This document shows, one piece after another, positions 1 through 11,835 of a DNA stretch of 64,000 nucleotides (the stretch's first letter is position 1; every line of letters begins with the position of its first letter). The stretch spans positions 1,213,501 to 1,277,500 of the forward strand of contig VICG01000007.1 of assembly GCA_008692225.1 (NCBI GenBank), read 5' to 3'. The stretch comes from Monilinia fructicola (lineage: Eukaryota > Ascomycota > Leotiomycetes > Helotiales > Sclerotiniaceae). The position numbers and the translations under genes were made by a program. The notes below the pieces were generated by a model. It saw nothing but the letters and a program-made list of their open reading frames with translations. It did not search any database and was not told the origin of the DNA.

Positions 1-751
1 GAGGGGATGGTGCTTGTGGGAAAACGAGTTTTACTTAACGTTTTTACGAGAGGGTAAGTTTTTCGTCTTTTTTGGTCTCTTGTGACCTTTTCTTCGAGAT
101 GAAAGGAGAGCCGGAGCTAATATTAAATGTCAGATATTTCCCAACGGTTTATGAACCTACGGTCTTTGAGAATTACGTTCATGGTACGCATCTCATTCTT
201 TATTCCTCCCGCCCCTTTTGTCCCCCCTTCGCGCTATTTTCGCGGGATGCCAGCTTACGTTTGCGCGCCTCTAGATATCTTCGTCGATGGTACACATATC
301 GAACTCTCCTTATGGGATACGGCCGGGCAAGAAGAATTTGATCGCTTACGCTCTCTTTCCTATGATGACACTCACGCAATAATGCTGTGTTTCTCCGTCG
401 ACTCAAAAGATTCCCTCGAAAACGTCGAGTCTAAGTGGGTGGGCGAAATTGCCGAGAATTGTCAAGGCGTCAAACTTGTTTTGGTAGCACTCAAATGCGA
501 TTTGAGAGAACAAGGCGCCGAAGATGAAGCGGCGGAGGCAACAGAGGATGGAGAAACAGAGGGAAAAGAAGCCCATGATTGATTATAACCAAGGGTTAGA
601 GGTTGCAAGGAGAATTAATGCGCTAAGGTATCTGGAATGCTCCGCCATGAGGAATAGGGGAGTAAACGAGGCATTTACGGAAGCGGCAAGAGTTGCGTTG
701 AGTGTTAATCCAAATGGAGGAGATGGGGATGGGAAGTGTGAGGTCATGTAG
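1..751 (+). CDS. rho3: Rho3-like small GTPase, 5' partial, two frameshifts
   Basis: Rho-family GTPase, expected to act in polarised growth, exocytosis and actin control at hyphal tips. The P-loop (GDGACGKTS) is at the window edge, so the true start lies outside. Exons inferred: 1-53, 134-183, and 275 to the stop at 751; the introns (54-133, 184-274) start GTAAGT and GTACGC. The effector region [14 protein letters not shown], the [16 protein letters not shown] switch II, the KCDL base-recognition motif and the ECSA motif are all readable. The protein ends in the CAAX box CEVM, so prenylation is expected. The insert after KCDLRE is typical of Rho3-type proteins. The frame is broken twice, each fixed by removing one base: an extra T in the run at 29-32 and an extra A in the run at 564-567. 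Family assignment is firm; Rho3 rather than another Rho is likely. Confidence 0.85.
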
Positions 752-2223
752 TGGGGTGTATAAAGTCTGGAGAGAGCTTGGTTCTTGGGATGGGCATTCG
801 ACTTACTTTTCTGTGTTTTATTTTCTTTGTTGGGGAAAGGCAGGCGTTGGTGGTTCGAGCGTGAAATCTTTTGTGATTTTGCGCTTCGGTGGTACATATA
901 CCTTTCTTGGGCGGAGAGAAATTTGGGCGGTGCGGTGGAGGATTTCACCGGGCTGTTTCTTACACTCTTTCTTCGTTCGTTCTTCCTTTGTTTGAATTTT
1001 TACGGAAGCTCACCTTTTTCTCATGCCTCGAAGACTCATCAAGCCTTTTCAATTTATGAACAATCAATTCGATTTGGAGTTGGAGTAGAGAAAAGCGATG
1101 ATGGGAGGATGAGCAGACGGATTGGAGGATGGTGGGGAAATACGAGAGCCGTGGGGACGCAAAGGATTGGGGAAAATGGGCGAAGGATCGAGGAAGATTC
1201 ATGCATAGAAGATCTGGTGCATGCGTGGGTACGTGACAGGATAGGATAGGATAGGATAGGTAGGATAAGATATGCGCTTGCTTGCTTGCTTGCTTGCTTG
1301 CTCACTTACACGCACGTACAGCACCCAGCATCCAGCATTCAGCGAGCAGATTCTTTGTATCGATAGATTAATTCAACTCTTTTTTTTTTTTTTTCCTCAC
1401 GAGAGAGAGTAGGATCCGACGAAAGCATCCTTGTTGATTTGTGTTTCTCTTTTTTTTTTTTTTTTTTCTCTTACCAGAAAATGGGACGCTTGGTCTTGAC
1501 CTTGAACTTGGTGCGTGAAGTTTTGACGTCGTCACCTACCTACGTCTTGGGCTAGAATGAAGGTGAGTGCATGCGTGCTTGCGTGCGTGCGTGCATTCGT
1601 GTGTATATGGATGGATGGATGGATGGATGGATGGATAGCCATGGATGGTATCATACGCATACCGAGTCCCGGACCGGAGCGAGAGGAAAAGGAAGAAGAT
1701 GGTGATGGTGATGATGATGATGATGATGATGAAAATAATGCGATGCGATGCGATGCGTCGTGAGACGAAGTTGTGGAGTGGACAGGGAGGTGGGGGGAGG
1801 GTGGGTGATTGAATCATTTGTGTTATTATTGAGGTATTCATTCATTCATCCGTTCATTCATCAGGGCTGTTCATTAATAGCTGGATGATCGCTATGATGA
1901 TGGCGCGGGGGGGGAAGGAGATGAGATGAGATGAGATGAGGGGTTTGACGTGGTAATTGTGGATTTGCTTGATGGGTATGGAACGTGAGAGGTAGGTTAG
2001 CTGGGGGTATATGAAGATGGATGAGTTTTGTGGAAAATATCAACAGATGGGTAACTAGGGAGACTACTAATAATCAATGCTTCCTGCTTCCTGCTTCCTG
2101 CTTCCTGCTATTGCAAAGATCCCAGAAGACGCCTTTGCTTTTAAGATTTGAAAACGCGCCATCCCACATAAATCATCACCAAACTCCAGCCCTTCTCTCC
2201 CACAAGCGAAAAAGAAAAAAACA
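752..2223. repeat. Repeat-rich spacer with many microsatellites
   Basis: No gene seen; short open frames here are by-products of the repeats. Simple repeats include a GATAG-type pentamer near 1236-1262, GCTT units near 1274-1302, poly-T near 1380-1394 and 1450-1467, GCGT units near 1577-1595, an ATGG run at 1607-1635, GATGGT/GATGAT near 1697-1733, GCGAT units near 1740-1757, ATTC/TTCA units near 1837-1862, GATGA units near 1919-1938, and CTTCCTG units near 2080-2108. The stretch separates the convergent ends of the GTPase (+) and the aquaglyceroporin (-), so both 3' UTRs must lie here. Confidence 0.8.
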
Positions 2224-4186
2224 TCACCCCTCTTTTCCCAACTCCCCTTTGAACCCCAATTCTAAATCGCGCTTAAAAATCCACCAACCCTTCTCCGCCT
2301 TCCCCTTCACCCTCTCTGCTGCCTGTCTTCTCCTCTTCCTCGGGTAATTAATCGGACTCTCGCCTCCTACAAAGATCGCCACGTCATAGAATCCTCCTCC
2401 AATCAATGCTCCCGTGATCGTCGCGCCCCACGCTCCGTATATCCACCATGCATCCGAGACCGTGAAGACTTCACTGCCGTAGCCTACAGCCGCTGTGGCC
2501 ATGCGGGGACCAAAGTCGCGAGCGGGGTTGAGACAGGCGCCGGTTGTGTAGCCGAATGCCATGGTGAGGACCGTGACGATGAGGCCTACGATTAGTGCGT
2601 GCATACCAGCTCCTGGTGGGCGTTGGAATCATCTCCGAGAGCTAAGATGGCGCAGGCGAGGATCCCGGTCGCGACAAATTCGTTGAAGAAGCTGGAGGCG
2701 GGGCTTGCGAATGATTCGGGTTGCGTGTAAAAGGATGTACCGGTGCCTCCTTCAAGTAGATTGACTACTTGTCCATTGGAAAGTATACCGCCCGAAGAGT
2801 TGTATTGCGCAATTGCATCTTGATAGATGCCATACGCAATGAGACCAGCAAGGAATCCACCCATAATTTGCGCGAGGATGTAAATGAATGCTTTGCGCAA
2901 GGGAAAACCACGGTATATGCAGAGCATGAGGGATATGGCGGGGTTGAGATGGGCACCGGAAATTCCACCTGCAATGTAGATACCTACCGTTATGCCTAGA
3001 CCCCAAGCCAATTTGAGGATTGATAACTGCCTGACGTATTTCCTGATGTTTGAACTGCGAGATTGGTGGCTATACCAATGAGAACCGCTATCATTGTCTG
3101 TGGATTTGTTAGATGCGTGAAATTATGCGGGGTGAACAACTTAACAGCTAAACATTCTGCTAATGGTTCACGAAATTTATTTCGAATTGCTGCCCAGGAA
3201 TTGCGATTATCTCTCTCTTCTTGGTATATATTGCTCTGCTTCTTCACTGCTTAGAGACCATTCATCATCTTCTATTTTATCCCCTCTCTCCAAATCAAGT
3301 TCACCGTCATTCTCGTCATTTCCAAAGTCTTCACTTTGTGTGGTCGCATGATGGGCAAGCGTTGAGCCTGATGGATGTTCCTCAACATCAGAAAGTCGAG
3401 TCCGATTCTGCTCCCCCAAGGCATCTTCGCCGTCATCCTGAGGAGACCTCCAATCGTCCATAGGATTATCTCTCTCAGCTAGTGGGGTACCATTATGGTC
3501 CAATATCATGTTATCCGAATCATTTTCTATTAGACCTGTAGCTCCTTCTCCTCCTCGCTCTTGTTGTTGATGTCCATAACCCCGATCGTCTTCATTTCTG
3601 CCCAGGCGATTCGATTTCTTTTTCGAGTCCCCTTTTTTCTGATCATCAATCATCCCGACTTGCGGGATTGTTTCTGAATCACCAGGTTCTCAATTTCTGC
3701 ATGCTTGTTCTCGACCACACTATTCTTCCCTCTTCTCATTCCCGGCCTTACTACACGCGGCAGAGGCTTTGCTAATCCCCATACTGGTGTGTCCTTTGGT
3801 TTTTTGGTAATTTGGATTGTAGTCGTAAATATTCCTTATCAACGTAATGAGGTTCGTGTTGCGGACCTCCATTATTACCAGCTAGGGAATATTGTGGACG
3901 GGCTTCGGGTGGTGTATTGTTTGTATGCTGCCGTGGTCCATTGGGTCGTCCATTTGGTGGCTGTGACCTTTTTAGAGGCGTGGGCGTGAGCATGCGGACG
4001 ATTTGTTCTCGACGTTCTCGTAGTTCTTTGGGTATTTTGTGTATTGACACTGGCGTCTCTGACTGATGGTACTGGAGTGTTTTGACCAGCGTCTTGCTCT
4101 CTCTCAGGATGTTTCTTCTGCCATGAGAATTCCCGTCTTACAACTGATAATGTTGCCTTTCTTTTACTCACAATATTGAAGGGCAT
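2224..4186 (-). CDS. Aquaglyceroporin (MIP family) with long N-terminal extension, multiple frameshifts
   Basis: Membrane channel for glycerol and water. The pore half is clear: SGAHLNPAIS holds the first NPA box and TGACLNPARDFGPR the second; the Asp after the second NPA marks the glycerol-facilitator branch. Six hydrophobic segments can be followed. Upstream is a hydrophilic N-terminal extension of roughly 300 residues with WGLAKPLPR, a motif I associate with Fps1/Yfl054-type fungal channels. An intron at 3098-3145 (48 nt, CTAAC branch site) lies inside AECLA/TMIAV. The reading frame is interrupted at about 2619 (G run), 3010 (A/T run), 3210-3225 (GA repeat), 3655 (G run) and 3795 (CA/A run), and once more near 4050. 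All are small indels at low-complexity spots. The exact start is unclear; 4186 is the first ATG I can tie to the extension, and a donor-like GTAAGT near 4246 suggests another upstream exon. Confidence 0.8.
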
Positions 4187-4189
4187 GAG

Positions 4190-6605
4190 ATAATTCTTTG
4201 GGGGGAGGAAAGGAAATATACACTTAACAAGGTCTTTTCAACTTACCTTCATATATAATGTTATGTGGAAGGCAATTCTTGATTTCCATATCGTCATTAT
4301 TGTAACAATGGTAAGAAAATTTTGTGGGTACGATTTCATATCTATGGATTGAAAAAGTCATAAAAAGTCATAAAATGAGATATCAAAAGGTCTTCGGCAG
4401 GCATTGTTGTATCATTTTTCAATGCTTTGATGTTATAATGTGGATTATTCGGAGCTCTTGGTCCTTAGTGAGAATTTGAGGCAAGATTTTTGTGGTCCTA
4501 ATGGGTTTTTCTGGTAGTTCCTGGCGACAATAAGTCAAACAAGTCCACCATTCCATCCATACAAGAATATCAATGTTATTTTGTTATGCGAAGAAGGTGA
4601 GAGAGATCGACGAGGAGGGAGGGAGGAGAGGGGAGGGAGTGAGGGACGGAGGTGTACAGAGTAGGTAGGGAATGGTACTACGGTAGGTGGCATCGATAGT
4701 CTTTCAGAGTCCCGGTAGAGTGACGTTAGAGAGATAAAATCAACCAACCAACCAATCATTAAGAAGGTTACAGATGAAAGGGTGGTTTTAATCACTAGTC
4801 ACATGATGGAGCTAGCTTAGTCATCGGCTTGAAACCCTGGCTTATATGTCTGCTAGTCTACCTAGGTAGCTGGAGATTATCAATCCACACCCCTTTCGTC
4901 CAAAACCCACATCCAGGGATATTTTCTGTTACAGTACCGGTGGAGTGGACATTATTGGCAGAACGAGCTTTTTGGTATTGGTTGGATTCTCCATTTTATT
5001 TCTTAATTGCTTCAACGTACTCCCTTGTAAAGTCCCTGTTCACGTGACTTGGTACCACTTATCATTCTATTCTTTTATTCTTTTTTTTCCGTTTCTTTCC
5101 CTTCCTTTTCCTGATCCCTCTTCCTGTACTTTGTATGTATGGCTGGCTCATCGTATTTACCGTACTCCTCACTTCGTACGCCAGGAGTCAAATCTCCATA
5201 ATGTCTCCATCTCTTTTCAATCCTCACACTCTGAGTCGTCGATTGCTGAGAGTTGTCTCCATATCTTTCTTGCTTGCATCAATCTCTTCTTTCTCCTACT
5301 GTACTCTGTACTCTGTACAATCCAGTAACAGTATTCATAGCCTTATGTATCAAGTGTTCCTCTAAAGCAAGAATCCAGGGCGTATACCTGAAATATTCCT
5401 TATTTGGACATGATCAACCTTCTACCAAGTATTTTGAATCAAGGTTTCGTGCTGTAGTGTTACTAGTGTAAGGGATAATCAATTTATTGCTTGTTTGGAC
5501 ATGATCGACCTTCAACTAAGATACTTTCGTTTATCCTCTTCTCTTTCCATCTCTATTTGGAAATTCCGTCTCATCTTAAGGAGAACCCTCCTTCAACCGA
5601 TGACACATAAAGTGGACATGAGGAAAGATTGCTCAATTCATCCTGATATTCGAGTACCGGGCAATGAGCTCCAGCATTTATTGAAATGGGAACTGTTCCC
5701 TCATCTTATGTTCGATTACCGCGGACCTGAAACTGCCGTCTGGATTGGTTTAGTAAGTATTTTTCCGTGTCCTCCAAGTGCTATATTCGTGTATGTCAGA
5801 GTTTGAATTCCTGTGTCCATCTTCAGGTAAGTATTCCTGCTCATTGTCCAATGTCCACACGCTGATGACATATAAAGTGGACTGGGAATGGAGTTCGTCG
5901 GATCTTGAACTTTGCCGTCTATCGAAACGGCGACTTATCTCGGGTTTTGGGGTTACTGGGTATTCTTCTTGTTGCCGTGATTGTAGATGGTACTTCTTTG
6001 ACAAACTTTTGAAGGATTGGGTATCAAGTGCAAGTGCTTACAATACTTATGAGCTCCGAACAGAGTGAAGACCACCCAAGGTCCTTGCAGACTTAAAACT
6101 ACATACAGGGTACACTCTCAAGAGTCATTTCTTTCAGCCTTAACTCAGCAAGGATATAATTGGGAAACAAAAGTAATCCGTAAGGGTCAGCCAAATTCCT
6201 CCAGTTTTATGAAGGATCAACTATCAGAATCAGGAGCCCAGAGGATGTGGGCCAGATCTCATTACATCAACCCAAGCCCAACAAACAACATCCGCGATAA
6301 TATGACACCCCAAATCTCTCGGTCATCCCTTCAACCCCACGAAGCTTCCCCCGATTTATTCTTATTTACGTCATCTTTGGAAACCCTTGAAACATTGATA
6401 CCGGATTGTTCAATTCTCAAATCTTGTGATCCACCCGATGAGCTCAAGCAACTTGCTCGCGTAGCTATTGATGTCCTCGGCATCTAATTGTGCATCATCC
6501 CAGGACACGACACAACAGAAGCGTTCCATATTCGACATACCGCAGTTCCAGAAGAAGCCACTTGAAACATGTGTTAGAAAACTTTCCAAAAATACCGAAG
6601 ACTAC
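4190..6605. other. Spacer without a recognisable gene
   Basis: No coherent coding signal. Open frames on the + strand (for example 6065-6487) do not resemble a family I know and lack linked exons. The stretch contains short diverged duplications (annotated separately) and GGGA-rich low complexity at about 4608-4670. The upstream control region of the aquaglyceroporin should lie at its left end. Confidence 0.5.
5401..5525 (+). repeat. Short direct repeat with a spacing of 90 bp
   Basis: TTTGGACATGATCAACCTTC near 5403 recurs near 5493 as TTTGGACATGATCGACCTTC, and the similarity continues with small changes. A second pair in the same spacer, ATGACACATAAAGTGGAC at 5600-5617 and ATGACATATAAAGTGGAC at 5865-5882, differs by one base over 18. 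Confidence 0.6.
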
Positions 6606-6609
6606 AATC

Positions 6610-9600
6610 TTACCAGTCCGGCCAGTCCATCCTCCCATAAGGACTCAAAGTCTTATAATCATTTACACTAGAATCGAGATACTTCAAGCTTACATCCCAG
6701 TTAAACACTTGTCTCATTGAAGCCTCTTTTGCAATCGGCCCTCGTCTCCCAGCCCATTCAGGATTTGATACCATGGCGCATGAGCATGCGAGCTTAGTTC
6801 CTCCTGATCCCGGTTCATTTCTTGTCAAAAGCTCACCACACGTCTCTGTTGGCTTGATTTGTATCATGTTCATGGTCCAAGTCAGAGTGGGACCGTTGAT
6901 GCTCATGGCAGAAGGCAGGCGATCTACAATCCACCCAGGAAGGAAGGGCCATTTACGACCTGAATCAAAGTTTTCTAAAAATTGCGTACGACTGCCCCGT
7001 TTGTATCACATTGAAAGTGAAATTGCAGTTTTAACAATGACTAAGGCTGGAATAGAGTGCTGGGACCGAAGGCGCTCAATATCAGGAAAATCTTGTATTC
7101 GCGCAAGTCTGGGACGTGTTTGCGGATTCGGGCTGAGCTTCTTCCTTACTGTATCACGGATGAGGGAATCTTTTGACCCTTTATCATTCCGATCATCCAA
7201 CCAGGTGCCCGTTTTGACGGCCACAATGCTTCTGTAAATCTTGAAATACTCGAAGCCTTCTGATATGAAAGTTGATATCTGACAGTGCGAGCGAATGTTC
7301 TGGTATTGTTGGTGTATATCGGCGAAGAGTTTGAAAGGCGTAGTAGGGGCAGATACGAAGCCTGGGTTTTGGATTAACAAATCAAGATCGCTATACCAGT
7401 TGTATGCAAACAATGCATCGAAGACAGAATGGTTCAAAGTTATGATCAACGCTGTATCATTTCCCCCGATATCTGCCACTATCGCCTTGAACATTCGAGC
7501 TTCAAATCTTTCATCAAAATCATCAACGAGTGTTTCTTGTACTTCTGACTCGTGAGAGAAACTCTCTTGCGTGATGAGAATGTCATAGGCAATTTGAGAT
7601 GGACGGAGCACGAAATGAAAGCTGTCGCACCTGGGCCTCTTACCAAAATGGTGCGCAAAATTGGTCGCTTTAGAAGAGACTTCTCTAACGCTACGCGAAC
7701 CTGGCCAGGATTGTAACCCTTGACTTTGAAGGCTACCCTGTGACGATATGACTGTGGGTCTCTGCCCTTTTGCAAACTCCTGGAACGTATCTTTGATGGT
7801 CAAAATATCTTCGACGTCCTTCTCCCATGTCAAGCCGAATTCTTGCATGATTTTACTGCGGGCTGGCTCAAATTTTCGTGGTTTTGGAAGATAGATTCTC
7901 CTCCACTTTGCGCTGAATTTGATTCCTCCAAGAAGATTGGCTTGGTATTGTCAAACTGCCACTCTTTTGCCAAAAACCGTGTTGTCTGAAAGCGTAGTAG
8001 ACGAGTTTCCAGGGTTTTGTTCAATGATAAGCATGGCTTGCTGCTCAATGGTCTTTTTTCTTTCGACATCTGGCAAGTATAGTCTATGCCCAAACTTGCT
8101 CCATAGAAGCTTACAAATCTTAACCTCGTAATGCTGTCTGCAGAATCTGTCACAGGGTCTGTGAATGAGATGTCTCTGGTACCGAATTCATGAGTTCGGC
8201 CCATATTTGACGCAGCTGATGGGTGATTTGTTTGTTGGGGGATACTCCTTCAGCCTCTGAAATTGTAGCAGAATACTTATTAACAATTGCTTTCAGCACA
8301 ACCTTCCGAACCTTCCCCGTCGCTGTCATGGGAAAGGTCTCAGCTGGAGATCCTCTAACGTAAAAATTGATTGTGGCACATATATTGGACCTAGCCTCTC
8401 AATTATCGCTTTAGCCATGCTTGCTTTTGTGACATCTTGGGGACACGTCTGTAAGACCACAACTGGCACCTCTCCTGCGATGGAGTCCTGAATTCCAACG
8501 ACCTGAGCCTACAAGTTTCCAGTTAGTTTGGGAATGAGCTCAAGGAATCGATACTGACAATCACACCAATGTCTTGAAGACAGTTTTCAATCTTTGCTGG
8601 GACCAAATTCTCTCCGCCGCGAATGATGATATCCTTATAACGACCATTGATGTAAAGAACACCGTCTTGATCTATCAGGGCTTGATCTCCAGTGACAAAC
8701 CACTTCCAGCCTCATCTTCATAAAACAAATCAGAATCCACGCCTTTCAAGTATCCACTAATCACTGAAGTCCCGCCAATGTGAAGTTCTCCGGTTTCGCC
8801 TTTTTCTAAAGGCAAATTGCTTTTAGGGGAGCAAATTTTGAGCCTAGCACCAGCAGAACCTTTCCAACTCCGATATGATGACCATTTCTCTAAGTAGCGG
8901 GTCATCACGCTTCCAACTTACTATGGGAGAACCCTCAGTCATGCCAAATCCTTGTATGACTGCTTCACTGCCGAGATGTTCTTTACAGAATCGGACGTCC
9001 TCTTCTTTGATCAATGTTCCTCCCATGGTTACATACAGCAGAGATAAGGATTCTTTGCCGGGAAACTCTGATGCGCTACAAGTGCTTTCACCAATGAAGG
9101 CACAAGCCCCAACATGTGTAATGTTTTGTTGTTGTAGTGCTTCGTAATGAGGCAGTACGTCGAATCTTTCGGCAGGAAATACTATAGAGCTTCCATCTCT
9201 CCAGCCTCGCATGGTTTGGCCTACCGCAAAATATGTGCCAGACGGGCGTTTGAATAAGCCATTTGTGCTGCCGGCCATCTTTCTGAGCAACAGGATCATA
9301 ATCGTATGTCGCGGACCAGATATTTGAAGCGGTGTGAGGGCATCCTTTTGGTAATGATGTTGTTCCGCTAGTGAAGAGAATCATTGCAAGCTCTTCCCCT
9401 GGAGCCACACTATTTTTTCTCTATTTGAAAGGGCAAACGATCTGCTTCCTATCGATAGCCTACTCATTATCTGAGGAAGTGAATGCCAGTTTCTCTCACA
9501 TCGTCTGAGATATCTGAAAGGGATAATCCGAATCTTCACTTTGTGGAGGTTATTGAGATTCGGTAATGTGTCTGAGTTTAAGACAACCAAAACTTCTGGA

Positions 9601-10205
9601 TGTGTAAGGTTTCAAATAATGCATAGCATCAGTCTCCAAACTTTCGTGGATCCAACGGAACGAATATCATTTTTAGCCTTGCAGCAGCCCACAAAAACCC
9701 ATTCCACAGAGTTCCAGACGAAGACCACAAGGTTTCCGCCTTTGGTACAACCATTTTGTTGCAACCATAATGCTAATGACTCTGCCTTCTGAAGGAGTTG
9801 AGAATAAGTCCATCTCAAAGGTGTTGAAGAAAAATCCAGGTTTGACTGGTTCATCCTCATTATTGTTGACTACTGGCACTGTTTGTGCCACAGAAGCTTA
9901 CTTGTCCAAGTTTGAGTTTTGGGTCAAGTGGTCTGAAGCTTGCCAAACCGAACAGAGGGCTTCTTCATCCGGATGTATCTCAGCAGCGGCAGCAAACATA
10001 TTCCCATAGCTTTTATTTAAGTTGGGAATTTCTGCACCAAGGCATTCTGCTTTGGAGCTTGGGGTGTGCTGCCTCCAGCTGTTGGAATAGTCATAGTCTG
10101 TCGGACTTTGGTGAAACAAGCCATAACCAATTCCCGAGGATCTCGGAAGATATTGATTCCCCTAACAGAAGTGCTATCAAAAGCTTCGTTTCGTACATCG
10201 CACAC
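6610..10205 (-). CDS. NRPS-like synthetase, order adenylation - carrier - condensation, many frameshifts
   Basis: Reading from the right, the adenylation / acyl-AMP ligase domain has [13 protein letters not shown] (phosphate-binding loop) near 9370, [10 protein letters not shown] near 8950, the TGD motif near 8685, then [14 protein letters not shown] near 8620 and TATGK near 8320. It is followed by a carrier domain whose attachment Ser is in [11 protein letters not shown] near 8135. Next is a condensation-type domain with the catalytic HxxxD motif as NHSVFDALF near 7430, and its family hallmark [13 protein letters not shown] near 6905. A-T-C order suggests the enzyme activates one acid and passes it to a nucleophile. 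At least eight indels break the frame, for example at 8704 (one base lost, restoring GKWFVTGD), near 7625 and near 7765. The start is uncertain (between about 10119 and 10282). A P450 lies close by on the other strand. Substrate not predictable. Confidence 0.75.
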
Positions 10206-10295
10206 CTTATTCTCATGCCAAATCTGAAAGGAAAGTCTTGGTGGTCTAAAATACAGCTTAGAAACGTCTTTGGAACAGCCAAGATACAGAGCTGA

Positions 10296-11835
10296 AGCTT
10301 TTAACAGTAGTTATTAAACTTACACTGAGGATGAAGATGACTCAGGAGTTCAACCCCAGTGTATATTCAGTCTATATATTTCAACCCTGCCGAATGACCT
10401 CTGTCCTATTGCATATTCTCAAATGCTCCAATATCGGAGTTCCGAATATAAATTCAACAGATGGTCATGCACATGATGAGTTTAGCAAATGATATGATAT
10501 CAGGCTTCTTTGATTGGCGCTCTTTCACGAAATTCTTTTTCACCGGTCTTCCCGTTTATTTAACTGCTGATCACATAGCCAAGCTGTCAATACTGTCAAT
10601 GGCGCTTATATCGAAGATTGGCAAATGAGCCTGATGTAACTTCGTTTGTAGCAAATAGTCTCGCGTCGTCCAAGTCGATGAATTTTGACTTCATACCAAG
10701 AATTTGGCCCTTCAATACGTTTTCAGCTCCCGTCAGGAACAATTAGCGTCATAAATAAGACCTCAACCGCAGTTCTTATATCTATTGAGGCAAGCAATCA
10801 AGTGTTATTGGACACCGAATTCGATATCGCAATACCGAGTGGAAACAAATTCTCAGAAATGTTATTATCTTTCCTGCCATTTGACCGATACAAGACTTAT
10901 CTTTGTCACTTGAAGCTTACTCTGAAGAGTATCTCAGCTGACTCATACTGTTTGCGGATTCCCGCTCGAGAAATCATATATCTTACCTCCCGTCAGGTAA
11001 TAGACCTCGTCTTTGCGCACTTACGTACACTATCATGGCTAAATGGCGATGAGTACCTTCTTTCACGACCCTTGCTTCTCATTACTTCTTATAATATTCT
11101 CAGCTTAATTGCTTTTCGGATAATCGCCCACTTCTCAGATACATGATGTCAATTGCTTATCGAGTGACACAAATATTCTTTCTGTTTAGCCTCTTTCAGC
11201 CTCGTGCTATTAGAACAGCTCCTCGAAGTTTACACGTACATAGGTAAGAGTATCCATGGTGCTGTTATCACAGGATTGGTGCTTGTCGAAACACTAAAAG
11301 GTTTTTCTCCATGCTCCGCTTCCTGTATCACTAGATGTTGTGGAAAACCCGGAATGCCAGCTGGTTCGATAACAATACAGATGACATGATCGTTTATCAT
11401 AGTTGCTAGCTCTCAAATTTATCTGGAGTCAGAAGTGTGCCCGCTTTGAGGCGAGACTCAACGATCGGTCAACGCGCGTCGGTCGAAAATGCACTGGAAG
11501 ATATTTATATCATGCCGTGAGAAGTCCTTGGTTATCTTATATCTCTTACCCTACTAATAATAAGTGTTTGAGGCTTATGCTAAATATCTTGAAATTTGAA
11601 CCTATCAATCTTTTACACAAATCTTGGCTCTGCATGGTCTTTCTACAAAGTTGATGAATGATGACATCGCCATGTGTCGCATGTACAGCGACATTATCTC
11701 TACTCTCTTACTAATTCAACCATACTGAGCGCTCTTTGAATTCATATATGATTCAAGTAAGTCACCATTATCCATTGATTCTGCTATTTGACTAGTCACA
11801 TACAAACTGTGAAATCCTTGTTTCATTCTGCAAAC
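10296..11835. other. Spacer between NRPS-like gene and P450; one unassigned open frame
   Basis: Contains a 153-residue open frame at 10685-11146 (+), starting MTSYQEFGPSIRFQ, with a donor-like GTAATA near 10997. I do not recognise it, and it may be a fragment of a decayed gene. TATATATTTC near 10372 could serve as a TATA element for either direction. Nothing else seen. Confidence 0.35.

Noticed and set aside
1536..2043. Several open frames with runs of His, Asp or Ser-type repeats
   Set aside because: They arise from translating microsatellites and overlap in both strands; no domain or splice support.
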